In this document: piece after piece, positions 62,737 to 64,000 of the stretch
How the letters are laid out: every line of letters starts with the position of its first letter
Numbering within the stretch: the first letter of the stretch is position 1
Source of the DNA: Synechococcus sp. WH 5701
Lineage (GTDB): Bacteria > Cyanobacteriota > Cyanobacteriia > PCC-6307 > Cyanobiaceae
Direction of reading: 5' to 3'
Assembly: GCF_000153045.1 (NCBI RefSeq)
Contig: NZ_CH724159.1
Location: 225,159 to 289,158 of the forward strand
DNA: 64,000 nt
The notes under the pieces: generated by a model
What the model saw: only the letters and a program-made list of their open reading frames with translations
What the model was told of the DNA's origin: nothing
Database searches by the model: none
Position numbers and translations under genes: made by a program

Positions 62737-63798
62737 ATGGTCGTTGATCCGCGCCTTCTTCGAGGAGCGCTGCAGGGCCGTCTGATCGTTTCGGTCCAGG
62801 CTCCCCAGGGATCTCCGATGCGTGATCCCTCGGTGATCGCCGCGATGGCGGAGGCCAGCCTGGCCAATGGTGCTGTCGGGGTTCGCCTCGAGAGCCCAGA
62901 GCACATCGGTGCCGTGCGGCAGCGCTGCCCCGGGGCCCTGATCGTTGGCCTCTGGAAGCGGGTCTACCCCGACAGCTCCGTGTACATCACTCCGGGCTGG
63001 GAGGAGGTGCGGGCTGTGTGGGCGGCAGGGGCCGACATCGTGGCGATCGATGCAACCGCCAGGTTCCGCCCGGGCGGGGAGGATCTGGCCAGTCTGATCG
63101 AGCGGTCCCAGCGCGATCTGGGGGCCCCGCTGATGGCTGATGCCGACAGCCTCGAGAATGGACTGAGCGCGGCGGCTTGCGGCTGTCAGTGGGTGGGAAC
63201 CACCTTGTTCGGTTACACCGAATCCACAGCTGATCAACGCCCCCCGGCCTGGGAGTTGCTACCGCTTTTGCGCCAGCAGTTGCCACCTGAAACCGCTCTG
63301 ATCTGCGAAGGGGGAATCTCCTCCGCAGATCAGGCGGCCAGGGCTCTGGCGGCGGGAGCGGACTCTGTGGTCGTGGGCACCGCCATCACAGGGGTGGATC
63401 TGCAAGTGGCCGCCTACGTGGAGCGTATGGCCGCGGGAAGGCCACGAAGGAACCCTCGCCGGCGCCGGCTTGATCTCCTCGCGCTTGGAGGCGGTGACCG
63501 CACCGCTGCTCACCTTGCCCTGCTGCCGCTCCCGCAGCCGCTCCATCACCACCGCGTCGTAGGCGGCCTCCACCTTGGCGCGAGCCTGGGGGTCGCCTGC
63601 GACCGCCTCCAGCTGACGCTGGCGGGCCATCTGCACCTCATCGAAGCTGGCGTCGGGGGTGACGCCAAGCCGTTCGTAGGGGCTGCCGCTGGGGGCGGGT
63701 TCAGAACCGTTGGTCATGGCCTCCGGTGCGTGGGGCTGGGTCGTGGCCCGAGCGTATCGAGGCGCGAGGCGTGTGGCTGTGCGTCAGGGGGCGATTGA
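62737..63798 (+). CDS. nanE: N-acetylmannosamine-6-phosphate 2-epimerase, C-terminus abnormal
   Basis: Residues 1-235 are a clear NanE: LIVSVQAPQGSPMRDPSVIAA (about 16), YITPGWEEV, GADIVAIDATARFRPGG, PLMADADSLENG, and phosphate-binding CEGGISSADQAARAL with GADSVVVGTAITGVD. NanE proteins end close to here (about 63440). Instead the frame runs on ~115 residues as arginine/leucine-rich nonsense antisense to a CPP1-like gene, to 63798. A one-base shift would stop at 63471-63473. So the natural stop is missing, by deletion, frameshift or an assembly error. The epimerase should still fold. Confidence 0.75.
   Translation: MVVDPRLLRGALQGRLIVSVQAPQGSPMRDPSVIAAMAEASLANGAVGVRLESPEHIGAVRQRCPGALIVGLWKRVYPDSSVYITPGWEEVRAVWAAGADIVAIDATARFRPGGEDLASLIERSQRDLGAPLMADADSLENGLSAAACGCQWVGTTLFGYTESTADQRPPAWELLPLLRQQLPPETALICEGGISSADQAARALAAGADSVVVGTAITGVDLQVAAYVERMAAGRPRRNPRRRRLDLLALGGGDRTAAHLALLPLPQPLHHHRVVGGLHLGASLGVACDRLQLTLAGHLHLIEAGVGGDAKPFVGAAAGGGFRTVGHGLRCVGLGRGPSVSRREACGCASGGD
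63259..63717 (-). CDS. CPP1-like (DUF3353) J-domain-like protein, truncated
   Basis: The first ~92 residues (SPYERLGVTPDASFDEVQMA..., then AAYDAVVMERLRERQQGKVS) match the J-like part of CPP1/DUF3353, a chaperone-like family linked to protochlorophyllide reductase. Full members then have a proline-rich linker and about three membrane helices. Here the frame enters the antisense of nanE after KPAPARVPSWP (near 63445) and the helices are absent. The true gene therefore seems to have lost its 3' end. The reading frame to 63259 is listed only because it is open. Confidence 0.6.
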   Translation of the reverse strand: MTNGSEPAPSGSPYERLGVTPDASFDEVQMARQRQLEAVAGDPQARAKVEAAYDAVVMERLRERQQGKVSSGAVTASKREEIKPAPARVPSWPSRGHTLHVGGHLQIHPCDGGAHDHRVRSRRQSPGRLICGGDSPFADQSGFRWQLLAQKR

Positions 63799-63823
63799 GA
63801 CCTGCCGGCCCTGCTGCTGCGGC

Positions 63824-64000
63824 TCAGAACAGGGGCTCGCTGCAGTGGTAGCCCGCGTCCTGCTGCAACTCCAGACGCCAGGCCTCGGCTTCGTCGATCG
63901 CCAGCCAGTGGCGGCTCTTGAGCAGGGGCAACTGGGGGGGCAGGTGGCTGCCTTCGCGGATTTCCACGGCTTCCTGGCTGGGCAGAAAGCGGACGTAATC
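63824..64000 (-). CDS. C-terminal end of an unidentified gene
   Basis: The last 58 codons of a minus-strand gene that starts beyond the window: DYVRFLPSQEAVEIREGSHL, ending DAGYHCSEPLF. The pattern ...LLKSRHWLAIDEAEAWRLEL... slightly resembles the end of DUF1651 picocyanobacterial proteins, with low certainty. Confidence 0.55.
   Translation of the reverse strand, partial: DYVRFLPSQEAVEIREGSHLPPQLPLLKSRHWLAIDEAEAWRLELQQDAGYHCSEPLF

Noticed and set aside
1..64000. tRNA, rRNA or CRISPR features
   Set aside because: No cloverleaf with a TTCGA-type arm, no rRNA sequence and no regularly spaced direct repeats were seen by eye; a covariance-model scan was not possible here.

Overview
The window comes from a GC-rich unicellular cyanobacterium, most like the Synechococcus/Cyanobium group. 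The supporting genes are NDH-1 subunit NdhB, Ycf46, Vipp1, a cyAbrB regulator, a DUF2808 exported protein, a CPP1-like (DUF3353) protein, the split cta operon of the cytochrome oxidase and a yceD-yidC-rnpA-rpmH string. At least nine HIP1 octamers (GCGATCGC) are visible. No rRNA, tRNA, CRISPR array or phage block was found.

Bases 1-26,000 look like an accessory energy and phosphate island. It starts with the end of an aquaporin gene and a C-DES-type cystine lyase. A dead IS5-type element (2087-3363) follows. Next is a complete-looking operon for a rotary V/A-type ATPase in the order B-D-I-K-E-DUF2764-A (3516-11035). Then come polyphosphate kinase 2, a DUF47/PiT phosphate-uptake pair, glycogen debranching enzyme, a D-lactate-type dehydrogenase, two exported proteins and a CDF-like membrane protein. 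A second, intact IS5-type element with a TTAG target duplication (21166-22394) sits 36 bases upstream of phosphoketolase and acetate kinase. Read together, glycogen breakdown, phosphoketolase/acetate and lactate fermentation, polyphosphate, phosphate uptake and an ATP-driven ion pump suggest a cassette for ATP and ion-gradient balance without photosynthesis. That reading is inference. The island also holds gene debris: a phosphoketolase-like N-terminal fragment, a possible glgX scrap, a duplicated IS end and four tiny insertions in the dead transposase.

From 26,000 onward the content is mostly ordinary cyanobacterial core. A tightly overlapped minus-strand operon runs sppA-aroH-DUF2808-rpmH-rnpA-PH protein-yidC-yceD-ycf46 plus a 52-codon gene. 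It is followed by a DMT transporter, two glycosyltransferases, a DUF721 protein, vipp1, thioredoxin, an aminotransferase, biotin ligase, an M23 peptidase, an ABC ATPase with ndhB, and topA with a lipoprotein and a DUF2232 protein. Then come a UPF0284/CobT-like protein, a Tat-type exported protein, an Fe-S aldo/keto reductase, a DUF151 protein, ribE, an HdeD-like protein and cyAbrB. The cytochrome c oxidase locus (ctaCDE divergent from ctaAB) is followed by a two-gene ABC exporter and a proline-rich protein. The window closes with a damaged convergent pair, nanE against a CPP1-like gene, and the end of an unidentified minus-strand gene.

Starts were chosen by eye from family alignments remembered, Shine-Dalgarno-like sequence and ATGA/TGATG overlaps. 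Where two starts compete, the entry says so.
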